Shown: positions 1 through 7,787 of the stretch, one piece after another
Layout: the number at the start of each line of letters is the position of its first letter
Position numbering within the stretch: position 1 is the stretch's first letter
NCBI GenBank assembly: GCA_017940105.1
Contig: JAGAZG010000121.1
Location: 1 to 14,249 of the forward strand
Direction of reading: 5' to 3'
Source: Mailhella sp.
GTDB taxonomy: Bacteria; Desulfobacterota; Desulfovibrionia; Desulfovibrionales; Desulfovibrionaceae
Length of the DNA stretch: 14,249 nucleotides
Made by a program: the position numbers and the translations under genes
The notes under the pieces: generated by a model
The model's database searches: none
Told to the model about the DNA's origin: nothing
Seen by the model: the letters and a program-made list of their open reading frames with translations, nothing else

Positions 1-191
1 AGTCCATGCAGGCCAGGCTTCTTTTGCAGATACACGATGAACTTATTGTTGAGGTTCCCAAACAGCACGCCGAAGATGCAGCTGAACGGCTTGCTTTACT
101 GATGACAGGCACGGGTGCCTGGGGAATAGCTCTGGATGTTCCTCTTGTGGCAGATGCCGGCATCGGCGCTAACTGGGGCGAAGCTCATTAG
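1..191 (+). CDS. polA: DNA polymerase I, C-terminal end (partial)
   Basis: These are the last 62 or so codons of a family A DNA polymerase, open to the left edge of the window. The visible part holds polymerase motif C (QIHDELIVEV, just after the edge), whose Asp-Glu pair belongs to the palm active site that binds the catalytic metals. The protein ends ...GIGANWGEAH, matching the usual C-terminus of bacterial Pol I, where an NW..AH ending closes the palm/fingers fold. Pol I fills gaps after excision repair and removes Okazaki primers in the cytoplasm. The stop codon TAG is at 189-191, and uup starts 16 bases later on the same strand with no terminator between, so the two are probably co-transcribed. 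The exonuclease domains and the promoter lie outside the window. Confidence 0.93.
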   Translation, partial: SMQARLLLQIHDELIVEVPKQHAEDAAERLALLMTGTGAWGIALDVPLVADAGIGANWGEAH

Positions 192-207
192 TCTTCCTGG
201 AGAATGA

Positions 208-2121
208 ATGGCAGTTCTGGCAATACGTGATGGCCGCCTTACGCTTGGCAGCAAGCTGATTCTTGACGGCGCCGAATTATTTGTTGAACAGGGAGAACGC
301 CTTTGCCTTGTCGGTCGAAATGGCATTGGCAAGTCCTCGCTGCTTTCAGTGCTTGCAGGTCGTCTTTTACTGGACTCTGGTGAACGTTATATTCAGCCTG
401 GTATTCGTCTTGGCTATGTTCAGCAGTCAGTTCCGGAGCATTGGCAGGGCTCCGTGTTTGGAGTCACGGCCGATGCGCTCGGCTCGGAAGGCCGCTTGCT
501 GGCTTCCGCCCACCTTGTTGCCGCAGGGAGAGAGTATCTTCTTGATGAAGCCCATGCCAGCGAATTAGACAAGGCCATGAAGCATGGAGAGGTCTGGGAA
601 AGGCACGGGGACGTCCTTGCCGTCATTAACAGCCTTGGACTCGATCCCGAAGCAGATTTTTCATCCCTGTCAGGAGGAACCCGCCGCCGTGTTGCCCTGG
701 CAAGGTCCCTGATAGCATCAGAAGTTCTTCTTTTGGACGAACCTACAAACCACCTTGACATCGGAACAATTTGCTGGCTTGAAGACTATCTTGCAAGGCA
801 GTCGAGAACTCTGGTTTTCGTGAGCCATGACAGGGCCTTTACAAGGCGTCTTGCCAGTCGCATCGTTGAACTGGATCGCGCCAGGCTGTTCAGCTATGCC
901 TGCCGCTACGATGTGTTTATGGAAAGGCGGGAAGAACGCCTGCATGCTGAAGACATGCAGAATGCCGTGTTTGATAAGAAACTGGCTCAGGAAGAGGCCT
1001 GGATACGGCAGGGCATCAAGGCCCGCCGCACAAGAAACATGGGCAGGGTCCGCGAACTTATTCACATGCGTGAAGAGCGCGCCATGCGCCGTGACAGGCA
1101 GGGCAATGCCGTACTAAACGTGCAGGAAGCAGAAAAATCCGGCAGGCTAGTCGCAGAAATGAAGCAAGTATCGTTTGCCTGGCCGGACGGATTCAAGGTT
1201 TTTGAAGATGCTTCCGTGATCATTCAGCGCGGCGATAAGATAGGGCTCATTGGTCGAAATGGCGTAGGAAAAACAACGTTCCTGAGGGTTTTGCTTGGTG
1301 AACTCGAACCTTCGTCCGGCATGGTGCGCCTGGGCACAAACCTGCAGATCGCCTATTTTGATCAGCTGCGATGTACGCTGAATGATGATCAAACCCTTAT
1401 GGAAGCTGTGACAGACGGCAGCGACTATGTCACAATCAATGGTGAGAACCGACATGCAGCGGGCTATCTGAGGGATTTTCTTTTTCCTGTGGACAGGCTG
1501 CGCACACCAGTGGGACTTCTTTCTGGAGGCGAACGGAACCGCCTGCTCCTGGCCCGCCTGTTCACGCGGCCATCCAATATGCTTGTTCTGGATGAGCCAA
1601 CAAACGATCTTGATGCAGAAACCCTTGACCTTCTTGAAGAGATGCTTGCCTCGTATGGCGGCACCGTGATTGTTGTAAGTCATGACCGTGATTTCCTGGA
1701 CAATCTTGTTACTTCTACGATTGCCATGGAAGGCGATGGCAGGGTGCGTGAATACGTGGGAGGCTATGCGGACTGGGTTCGCCAGCGTCAGGCGGAAGAG
1801 TCTTCCAAAGCTCGGGTTTCAAGGCAGGAGCTCAGAAAGGCAAATGTTCCTCAGAAGCGAAGAATGACCTTCAAGGAAAAACAAGAGCTGGAATCATTGC
1901 TTAAGGAACAGGATAATCTACCTGGCATGTTTGAAAAGCTGGAAAACGAGCAGAAACAGCTTGAAGAATTGCTTACCGATGCCGATCTTTATACCCGTGA
2001 TCCTGAAAAGTTTTACAGAGTGACGCTTCGCCTGCCAGAGATTGAAGAAGAGCAGCTCTCTCTTCTTGAGCGCAGCGAATTCATAGGGCAGCGCATCGCC
2101 GAATTGCAAGCTCTGGCATAG
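208..2121 (+). CDS. uup: ABC-F family ATPase Uup
   Basis: A 637-residue soluble protein with two ATP-binding cassettes and no membrane segment, the ABC-F layout. NBD1 has Walker A GRNGIGKS (36-43), signature LSGGT (154-158), Walker B LLLDEPT with Glu178, and H-loop His207. NBD2 has Walker A GRNGVGKT (349-356), signature LSGGE (438-442), Walker B with Glu463, and His492. Between them (about 235-305) is the charged helical linker that contacts tRNA in ribosome-bound ABC-F proteins. The tail from about 545 to 637 is a Lys/Glu-rich coiled coil; this C-terminal domain and the length (E. coli Uup is 635) mark it as Uup and not EttA or YheS. In E. coli, Uup loss raises precise transposon excision, and the protein binds branched DNA and acts in ribosome maintenance. 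The ATG at 208 follows a CTGGAGA ribosome site. Transcription ends at the hairpin at 2154-2194. Confidence 0.93.
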   Translation: MAVLAIRDGRLTLGSKLILDGAELFVEQGERLCLVGRNGIGKSSLLSVLAGRLLLDSGERYIQPGIRLGYVQQSVPEHWQGSVFGVTADALGSEGRLLASAHLVAAGREYLLDEAHASELDKAMKHGEVWERHGDVLAVINSLGLDPEADFSSLSGGTRRRVALARSLIASEVLLLDEPTNHLDIGTICWLEDYLARQSRTLVFVSHDRAFTRRLASRIVELDRARLFSYACRYDVFMERREERLHAEDMQNAVFDKKLAQEEAWIRQGIKARRTRNMGRVRELIHMREERAMRRDRQGNAVLNVQEAEKSGRLVAEMKQVSFAWPDGFKVFEDASVIIQRGDKIGLIGRNGVGKTTFLRVLLGELEPSSGMVRLGTNLQIAYFDQLRCTLNDDQTLMEAVTDGSDYVTINGENRHAAGYLRDFLFPVDRLRTPVGLLSGGERNRLLLARLFTRPSNMLVLDEPTNDLDAETLDLLEEMLASYGGTVIVVSHDRDFLDNLVTSTIAMEGDGRVREYVGGYADWVRQRQAEESSKARVSRQELRKANVPQKRRMTFKEKQELESLLKEQDNLPGMFEKLENEQKQLEELLTDADLYTRDPEKFYRVTLRLPEIEEEQLSLLERSEFIGQRIAELQALA

Positions 2122-2153
2122 ACAAAGAGAATCGTGTTATTTTTTCAAACTTC

Positions 2154-2194
2154 AAAAAAAGCCCTGCTTTCATCTGAAGGCAGGGCTTTTTTTT
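2154..2194. terminator. bidirectional intrinsic terminator between uup and the ion transporter gene
   Basis: GCCCTGC (2161-2167) pairs with GCAGGGC (2180-2186). The stem extends inward through TTTC/GAAG (one T-G pair) to an ATCT loop, giving an 11-bp hairpin. It has seven A on the left (2154-2160) and eight T on the right (2187-2194), so each strand reads as a stem followed by a U tract. It lies 32 bases past the uup stop and 14 bases past the stop of the convergent - strand gene, so it can end both transcripts. Confidence 0.93.
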
Positions 2195-2208
2195 GCAAAC
2201 TGTGCGGC

Positions 2209-3627
2209 TTACATGAAGAACATAAAGGTAAGCAGCAGGAACACCGGGCAGAGTATGCCCACAGACCAGGCCATGTAGCCGAAGAAGCTGGGCATCTTTA
2301 CACCCTGTTCTTCGGAGATGGCTTTGACCATGAAGTTGGGAGCGTTGCCTATATAGGTGTTCGCGCCCATGAAGACTGCTCCGGCGGAGATGGCGGTCAG
2401 TGTGGCCGCGCCAGAGGTCATGAGGGTTGCTGCGTCACCGCCTGCGGTATTGAAGAACACAAGGTATGTCGGGGCGTTGTCAAGGAAGGACGAAAGCGCG
2501 CCTGTCATCCAGAAGAACATGGCGTTGATCGGATTGCCGGCGGCGTCCTGCGTCAGATTGACAAGGCTTGCCAGCGCACCTTCATGTCCTGCACGCAGAA
2601 TGGCGATGGCTGGGATCATGCTTAGGAAAATGCCGATGAACAGCTTGGCGACTTCAAGAATCGGCCCCCAGGTAAAGTTGTTGCGGGTGCGTGCTCCCAT
2701 GTCGGTCATCTTCCAGGAGAGGAAGGCGATGACTATATAGAGCATGTCGCGCACAACATTCTGCATTTCCATCTCTACGCCGTAGATGTGGAACTTGGGG
2801 CCTTCCCACTGGCCGGACATGAGCGTGTTGATAACGATGCAGAGAAGGAAGATGAAGTTGATGTTGCCTTCAAAGCCGAGCTTTTCGCTGCTGTTTGCTG
2901 CAGAAGGAGGAACAGGCCTGCCTTCTTTGGCAAAAAGCATGGTGTCGATGACAAAATACAAGGCGAGCAGAATGGCCGAAGCAATGACTGTCAGCATGAA
3001 CACATGGGTTGTGGTCCAGAAGAAGCTGACGCCTTTGAGAAAGCCAAGGAACAGCGGCGGGTCTCCGAGCGGGCTGAGAGAACCGCCGATGTTGGCCACC
3101 AGAAAGATGAAGAACACGACCTGGTGCACGCGGTATTTGCGGTGGGCATTGGCGCGCAGAAGCGGACGGATGAGCAGCATGGCGGCGCCGGTAGTTCCCA
3201 TCCAGCTGGCAATCACGGTGCCCAGGGCAAGAATGCCGGTGTTGACCACAGGGGTGCCGACAAGAGAGCCTTTCAGGCGGATGCCGCCGGCCACGGTAAA
3301 CAGGGCGACCAGCAGAAGGATGAAGGGCAGGTATTCAAGAAGAATGCTGTCCAGCGCCAGAAAAAGCGCGTTGCCGAAGCCAAAAGCGAAAGCGCAGGGA
3401 ACAAGGAATGCCAGACCCCAGAATCCGGCTACCTTGCCAAAATGATGCTCCCAGAAATGGGGGCATGCCAGCGGTCCTATGGCAATGGAAAGCAGCATGC
3501 AGACAAAGGGAATGACCCAGAAAATAGAGAGGTCTTTGGGCAGATGGAAGTGCTCTGCGGCAAGGCAGGCGCTAGGCACAAGCAGCAGCGCCGCGAGCAG
3601 GGGGAGAATAAATTTGAAACGGTGCAT
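2209..3627 (-). CDS. NhaD/ArsB-like sodium:proton antiporter (ion transporter superfamily)
   Basis: A 472-residue, very hydrophobic inner-membrane protein with about 11-13 predicted membrane segments. It shows the two-repeat plan of the ion transporter (IT) superfamily. The first half carries TTGAAMLLIRPLLR (145-158) and NIGGSLSPLGDPPLFLGFLK (179-198). The second half carries the matching SSFLDNAPTYLVF (379-391) and GANTYIGNAPNFMVKAISEE (421-440). These paired re-entrant segments with Asn/Pro/Gly form the substrate site in relatives, which exchange Na+ for H+ or carry anions such as citrate or arsenite; the ion here cannot be read from sequence. The N-terminus (5-24) resembles a cleavable signal peptide ending ACLA-AEH, as in several proteobacterial members. 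I start at ATG 3627: AGGAG sits 6 bases upstream, whereas the in-frame TTG at 3633 directly abuts that site. It is monocistronic or follows the HD gene, 140 bases upstream. Confidence 0.82.
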   Translation of the reverse strand: MHRFKFILPLLAALLLVPSACLAAEHFHLPKDLSIFWVIPFVCMLLSIAIGPLACPHFWEHHFGKVAGFWGLAFLVPCAFAFGFGNALFLALDSILLEYLPFILLLVALFTVAGGIRLKGSLVGTPVVNTGILALGTVIASWMGTTGAAMLLIRPLLRANAHRKYRVHQVVFFIFLVANIGGSLSPLGDPPLFLGFLKGVSFFWTTTHVFMLTVIASAILLALYFVIDTMLFAKEGRPVPPSAANSSEKLGFEGNINFIFLLCIVINTLMSGQWEGPKFHIYGVEMEMQNVVRDMLYIVIAFLSWKMTDMGARTRNNFTWGPILEVAKLFIGIFLSMIPAIAILRAGHEGALASLVNLTQDAAGNPINAMFFWMTGALSSFLDNAPTYLVFFNTAGGDAATLMTSGAATLTAISAGAVFMGANTYIGNAPNFMVKAISEEQGVKMPSFFGYMAWSVGILCPVFLLLTFMFFM

Positions 3628-3633
3628 CCACAA

Positions 3634-3638
3634 CTCCT
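3634..3638 (-). promoter_or_regulatory. ribosome binding site that fixes the transporter start
   Basis: On the - strand this reads AGGAG, with 6 bases between it and ATG 3627. The alternative TTG at 3633 would have no spacer at all, so the ATG, two codons later, is the credible start. Confidence 0.75.
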
Positions 3639-3767
3639 ATGGTAAAAAATGGGCAGATATTTTCTTACAGTAAAAAAAGCCGTTCAGCAAGCAGTTGAAA
3701 CGAAAAATATGGAGAATGCGAATTGTGTAACGTGTTGGCAGAGACTAAATGTTCTTGAGATTTTCCT

Positions 3768-4595
3768 TTAACATTGCAAATCATTCAGCAACTGTAGTTG
3801 AACCTGTTCGTAAGGAAAAGGCAGGTGTTCGATCAGGCTTCTGGCGTGCCCTGCCTGAACAGTCAGCCTCTTTGAAGATTCAAATCCCATCAGATAGAAC
3901 CAGCCTGCCGCCAGCAGACGAAAGTCGTTGACGCTTTTTAAATCGGCATAACTTGCCGCTTTTCTCTCAAGCACTGCCTTGATAACGGACTGCGAAAAGA
4001 GATTCGGATTGTCAGGAAAAGGCGTGATCACATCTGGCGAAGTTCCTGACTTGCCGGAAAGATGCTCGTCGATAATCTGCATGATGTCTATGCGGTCGGC
4101 GTCTCTTATAACGCTGCAGACTGTGTGTTCAGTTTCGGACAATTTTTCCGGCAGAGTACGCTTGTTGTGCAGGCGTATCGCAGTCAGAACACAATTTTCC
4201 AGTTCCGGTTCTTTTTTCATCACGTTCATGCGCTGCACAAGTTCCACGCTCAGTTCGCCGTGGTCGCAGGATTCATGATCTCGAAAGGTTTTCCAGATTC
4301 GATATTGCTCAAAGCGGGAAATATCATGGTAGAGTGCAGCCAGCAGGCATGCGCGGGTGACCAGTGGCAGAAAATGTTCTTCCTTGGCGATGAAGCGGGC
4401 GTTTTCAAGTACGCGAAAGGTATGTTCCAGCTTTAGCTGCAAGGGGGCGTGGTCATGAGGGCAGATTCCTGTCAGTTCAGCCACATAGAGGCGAAAAAAT
4501 TCTTCATGGCTGTTTACATCTCCTGCAGATGCAGAAGTTTCTGGGGTGTCGGCGGAACAGAACTCATGCAGTGCAGTCGACGTGTCTGTTTTCAT
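3768..4595 (-). CDS. HD-domain phosphohydrolase of unknown substrate
   Basis: A 275-residue soluble protein with the metal-binding pattern of the HD superfamily: His58 (KLEHTFRVLENAR), His90-Asp91 (AALYHDISRFEQY), His112 (DHGELS), His143 (AIRLHNKR) and Asp165/Asp167 (VIRDADRIDIM). The order H...HD...H...H...D with this spacing fits a di-metal phosphohydrolase that cleaves a nucleotide or other phosphate ester in the cytoplasm. The first 30 residues are polar and probably disordered. The last 75 residues (about 200-275) form an uncharacterised helical tail. There is no GGDEF, RelA/SpoT synthetase or sensor domain, and the HD-GYP signature is absent, so cyclic-di-GMP hydrolysis is unlikely. ATG 4595 follows GGGAG at 7 bases. 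The gene is divergent from thiD and lies upstream of the transporter. I cannot name the substrate. Confidence 0.8.
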   Translation of the reverse strand: MKTDTSTALHEFCSADTPETSASAGDVNSHEEFFRLYVAELTGICPHDHAPLQLKLEHTFRVLENARFIAKEEHFLPLVTRACLLAALYHDISRFEQYRIWKTFRDHESCDHGELSVELVQRMNVMKKEPELENCVLTAIRLHNKRTLPEKLSETEHTVCSVIRDADRIDIMQIIDEHLSGKSGTSPDVITPFPDNPNLFSQSVIKAVLERKAASYADLKSVNDFRLLAAGWFYLMGFESSKRLTVQAGHARSLIEHLPFPYEQVQLQLLNDLQC

Positions 4596-4732
4596 ATGAA
4601 TTCTCCCGGGGCTTTTGCGGCATTGTCCGGCATGGAATATACAGGTATGCAGTTTTTTTTGCAGATGATGCTTAGAATACTTGACGTATTGCTAGTTTAA
4701 CGTTTTCAAAAGAAAAACAAAAGGACTTTTGC
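4596..4732. promoter_or_regulatory. divergent promoter region between the HD gene and thiD
   Basis: 137 AT-rich bases separate the two divergent start codons, so both promoters must lie here or within the genes. Candidate -10 boxes are TAGAAT (4673-4678, + strand, for thiD) and TATATT (4636-4641 read on the - strand, for the HD gene). Neither has a good -35 box at the expected spacing, so these are tentative. AAGGA at 4721-4725, 7 bases before ATG 4733, is the thiD ribosome site. No TPP riboswitch core or attenuator hairpin is visible. Confidence 0.4.
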
Positions 4733-5533
4733 ATGCTGAATCCCCCGAACGTTCTCACAATAGCCGGTTCCGATTCAGGAGGCGGCGCAGGCATACAGGC
4801 TGACTTAAAGACCATGACCATGATGGGCGTTTACGGCATGAGCGTGATAACCGCCCTTACTGCGCAGAATGGCTTGGGCGTGTATGGCATTCATGCTCCA
4901 GAACCGGAATTTGCAGCCTTGCAGTTGAAAACTGTTTTGGAAGGCTTTCCTGTTCATGCGGCTAAAACCGGTATGCTTTTCAGTGCGGGCATCATACGCG
5001 CCGTGTCGGATATACTGCAGGAGCATAGCTTTCCACTTGTGGTTGATCCCGTGTGCGTGAGTACCAGCGGGCACAGGCTCCTTGAAGAAGATGCCATCGC
5101 CGTTTTGAAAAAACGACTGATTCCCCATGCCGACCTGCTTACTCCAAACAGACCGGAAGCTGAACTTTTTGCCGGCATGAAGATTGAAAGCGACGATGAT
5201 GCCATAGAAGCCGGGCGCCGCATTTTATCCATGGGGGCGAAGGCCGTGCTTGTCAAAGGTGGACACGTTCAGGGAAAACCAGTGCTTGTTACCGATTGGC
5301 TGCTGGAGAAAGACTGCGACCCTGTCCCTCTTCGGCAGCCGCATGTGGATACTGAAAATACCCACGGCACAGGATGTACCCTTTCTGCCGGAATAGCTGC
5401 GCAGCTTGGCATGGGCATGCCGGTCAAAATTGCCGTGACCAAGGCGCAGGAGTTTTTAAATCGTGCTTTGCGTCACAGCTATAACCCTGGTCGCGGATTC
5501 GGACCGGTCAATCACATGGCGGGCAGGGGATAG
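4733..5533 (+). CDS. thiD: hydroxymethylpyrimidine (phosphate) kinase ThiD
   Basis: A 266-residue ribokinase-fold enzyme, the same length as E. coli ThiD. It phosphorylates hydroxymethylpyrimidine and then its monophosphate to the diphosphate that ThiE joins to the thiazole in thiamine synthesis. The N-terminal substrate motif AGSDSGGGAGIQADLKT spans 11-27. The Gly-Cys anion hole HGTGCTLSAG (211-220) holds the catalytic Cys215. VVDPVCVSTSG (103-113), LTPNRPEAE (136-144) and KGGH (175-178) are the remaining family blocks. VVDPV is followed by CVSTSG, where most relatives have MVA.SG, a mild variation. It stands alone here with no thiE, thiC or thiM beside it. Its TAG ends 2 bases from the stop of the convergent ybhR gene, so the transcript probably runs into that gene's antisense strand. 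ThiD-only proteins and fused ThiDE share these motifs; this one has no ThiE domain. Confidence 0.95.
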   Translation: MLNPPNVLTIAGSDSGGGAGIQADLKTMTMMGVYGMSVITALTAQNGLGVYGIHAPEPEFAALQLKTVLEGFPVHAAKTGMLFSAGIIRAVSDILQEHSFPLVVDPVCVSTSGHRLLEEDAIAVLKKRLIPHADLLTPNRPEAELFAGMKIESDDDAIEAGRRILSMGAKAVLVKGGHVQGKPVLVTDWLLEKDCDPVPLRQPHVDTENTHGTGCTLSAGIAAQLGMGMPVKIAVTKAQEFLNRALRHSYNPGRGFGPVNHMAGRG

Positions 5534-5535
5534 AT

Positions 5536-6645
5536 TTAGCTCAGACGGTTGCGAAACAGCCATGCTGCCAGAGGCAGCGTGATTGCTGCCACTGCCAGCA
5601 TGGGAATGAAATTGACTGAAATGTCACTGAGTGCAGCGCCTTCAAGATAGATGCGCCGTACACTGTCTATGGCGAAGCGCAGGGGGTTGACACATGTTGC
5701 CGTCTGAAACATTTCTGGCATGGAAGTGACCGGAGTCGCCATGCCGGACAGCAGCATAAGAGGCATCATGAGCACAAAACAGTAGACCATTGCCTGCTGC
5801 ATGCTGCGCGCAATGGCCGATATGCACAGTCCTATGCCTGAACTGCTCAGCGTGAAGAGCAATAATGCGGAGTAAAGAGTGTGAAGCTCGCCCGCAAAAG
5901 GTATGCGGAACCAGAAAATGCAGACCAGCAGCACGAGTGATGACTGCACAAGCCCCACAAGAATGGGCGGTATCGCCTTTCCGATCAGAATCTCCCATGG
6001 AGAGAGAGGAGTTATCAGCATCTGATCGAAGGTTCCCTGCTCACGTTCTCGCGCAACAGACAGAGCGCCCAGAATGAGCACCTGAAGAAAACTCAGGCAG
6101 GCGATCATGGCGGGCATGATGTTCCATCGTGTTTCTAGTTGCGGGTTGAACCAAGCCCTTGTGACCACAGACACGGGGGAACGGAGCCCTCGGTTTTCAT
6201 TCCATGCCGTGATGATCATTCCGATGTATCCCATGGCGATGGATGCAGTGGTTGAGTTGCGTCCGTCAAGTATGACCTGAACCGCAGCATTTCTGCCTGC
6301 ATGCAGCCGTTCGGAAAAATCTGATTCAATCTGTATGGCCAGAAGGGCCTTGCCATCATAAATCCATGACTCTGCCTGAGAACTGTCGGACAGTGTGGCC
6401 AGGCGAGAAAACATGCCGGCAGCATCGATATGAGAAATAAGGTCACGTGAAAGTGCGCTGTGGCTTTGGTCGCAGACCACATAAGGCACATAATTGAGGT
6501 CGTATGTAGCCGCATAGCCGAAAATAAGCGACTGCACCAGAATAGGCAGCACAAGCACAAGCCGGCTGGAAGGATCTTTCAGTATGACGAGTAGTTCCTT
6601 TATGCAAAGGCTGCGGACGCGGCGGAGCAGAAGGATAATGTTCAT
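5536..6645 (-). CDS. ybhR: ABC-2 type permease, YbhR-like (last gene of efflux operon)
   Basis: A 369-residue inner-membrane protein (E. coli YbhR is 368). One membrane segment lies near the N-terminus (28-46). It is followed by a periplasmic domain of about 125 residues (48-173) and five more segments (about 174-197, 222-246, 256-279, 285-306, 342-364). The ABC-2 coupling motif AREREQGTFDQMLITP (198-213) follows the second segment and docks the nucleotide-binding subunit. It would pair with the preceding gene product to make a heterodimeric export channel. ATG 6645 lies 2 bases past the ybhS stop and has only a poor ribosome site (TGGAC), so translation is probably coupled to ybhS. The gene ends 2 bases from the thiD stop with no room for a dedicated terminator. 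Confidence 0.87.
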   Translation of the reverse strand: MNIILLLRRVRSLCIKELLVILKDPSSRLVLVLPILVQSLIFGYAATYDLNYVPYVVCDQSHSALSRDLISHIDAAGMFSRLATLSDSSQAESWIYDGKALLAIQIESDFSERLHAGRNAAVQVILDGRNSTTASIAMGYIGMIITAWNENRGLRSPVSVVTRAWFNPQLETRWNIMPAMIACLSFLQVLILGALSVAREREQGTFDQMLITPLSPWEILIGKAIPPILVGLVQSSLVLLVCIFWFRIPFAGELHTLYSALLLFTLSSSGIGLCISAIARSMQQAMVYCFVLMMPLMLLSGMATPVTSMPEMFQTATCVNPLRFAIDSVRRIYLEGAALSDISVNFIPMLAVAAITLPLAAWLFRNRLS

Positions 6646-6647
6646 GG

Positions 6648-7787
6648 TCAGTCCAGTGTTTTGCGGATGAAGCGGACAGCTGTTGCCAGTAAGAGGACGG
6701 CATAACCTGCCAGTGCCGCGTTATTTTTAATTATTATTGACATGTTGTCCCCCGCCAGAAAGAGCGTTTTAAGGATTTCCATGTAATAAGTGGCAGGCAG
6801 AATGCTGCCTGCGACGCGTGCTATGGCTGGTATGCTGCGCAGGTCAAACAAAAATCCGGAGAGCATGACTGTTGGCAGGAAGCTTATCATCAGCGCAGCC
6901 TGACAAGCCAGAAACTGGCTTCGGGTTACCGAAGATATGATCAGTCCCATGCCAAGGGCAACGACCAGATATAAGGCGGAACTGAGCATGATGAGCAGAA
7001 GAGAGCCGCGCATGGGCACTTCGAATATCCAGCGTGAGGCGGCCAGACAGAGCAAAAGCCCGCCCATGCCCATAAGGAAATAGGGAATGATTTTCGAAAG
7101 GAGTATTTCGGCACGTCCTGCGGGAGTGACAAATAGCGATTCCAGCGTGCCTCGTTCCCATTCCCGCGCCATGACAAGAGCTGTCAGAAAGGCCCCGACC
7201 AGGGTCATGACTATGACTATGAGTCCTGGCACAAGGTACCATGTGCTGGTCGAAGCTTCGTTGAACCATATCTTTGGCTGCAAATTTGCCGCCCATGACA
7301 TTGTCATTCTGCCAAGGTTGCCTTTCCGGTCGAGTTCTTTCTGAACACTGACGCCGATGGCTGCAGTGCAGAACTGCTGGATAAGGTTGGCCGTGGTTGA
7401 GTCTGTGCCGTGCAGGATAAGCTGTATCTCGCCCCGTCCTTGCTGCATGAGCCTGTCAAAATCGTTTCCGGTGCGGAGAATGGCGCTAACATCATGATTG
7501 TGCATAAGCAGCTCCGCTTCATGCATGGAAGAAACCCATCGCGGAGAAAAATAGCGCGATCCGTTCAATCCAGAAAGAATGCTGCGGGCGGAGGGGCTTG
7601 CCTTTTCCATTACGACGGCAATGGGGATATCGTTCACGTCAAGCGAAAGGCCGAATCCAAAAATGAAGATGAGTACGCATGGCAGCACGAGGCCTATCAT
7701 GATGCTGCTGGAGTCGCGGGCAATCTGACGGAATTCCTTGATTGTCAGCGCGTTCAGGCGACGAATGAAGCATAGTGCCGTGTTCAT
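6648..7787 (-). CDS. ybhS: ABC-2 type permease, YbhS-like
   Basis: A 379-residue permease (E. coli YbhS is 377), paralogous to the next gene in the operon and with the same plan: membrane segment 29-48, periplasmic domain about 50-183, then five segments (about 184-206, 231-252, 263-287, 292-315, 355-372). The coupling motif MAREWERGTLESLFVTP spans 206-222. The periplasmic loop has a conserved GTDSTTANL block (127-135), mirrored as GRNSTTASI in ybhR. The start ATG overlaps the ybhF stop as ATGA (7784-7787), preceded by a strong AGGAG site, so the ATPase and permease are translationally coupled. It forms half of the transmembrane pore of a putative drug or ion exporter; the substrate cannot be told from sequence. 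Confidence 0.88.
   Translation of the reverse strand: MNTALCFIRRLNALTIKEFRQIARDSSSIMIGLVLPCVLIFIFGFGLSLDVNDIPIAVVMEKASPSARSILSGLNGSRYFSPRWVSSMHEAELLMHNHDVSAILRTGNDFDRLMQQGRGEIQLILHGTDSTTANLIQQFCTAAIGVSVQKELDRKGNLGRMTMSWAANLQPKIWFNEASTSTWYLVPGLIVIVMTLVGAFLTALVMAREWERGTLESLFVTPAGRAEILLSKIIPYFLMGMGGLLLCLAASRWIFEVPMRGSLLLIMLSSALYLVVALGMGLIISSVTRSQFLACQAALMISFLPTVMLSGFLFDLRSIPAIARVAGSILPATYYMEILKTLFLAGDNMSIIIKNNAALAGYAVLLLATAVRFIRKTLD

Noticed and set aside
1147..1683. 178-codon open frame on the - strand inside uup
   Set aside because: It lies entirely within the NBD2 coding region of uup, which has all its motifs intact. The antisense product shows no family features and no ribosome site.
2788..3645. 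285-codon open frame on the + strand opposite the transporter gene
   Set aside because: It is antisense to a strongly recognisable membrane protein. Its translation is rich in His, Lys, Gln and Gly with no motif, as expected from reading complement codons of hydrophobic residues.
3640..3767. Terminator or small gene between the HD gene and the transporter gene
   Set aside because: There is a run of seven A at 3672-3680 but no stable stem beside it on the - strand, and no open frame with a ribosome site. It probably holds only the transporter promoter, which I could not place.
4596..4732. TPP riboswitch upstream of thiD
   Set aside because: I looked for the conserved CTGAGA and ACCTGATCTGG-type core elements and saw neither. 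The 137-base gap also has no fitting hairpin set.
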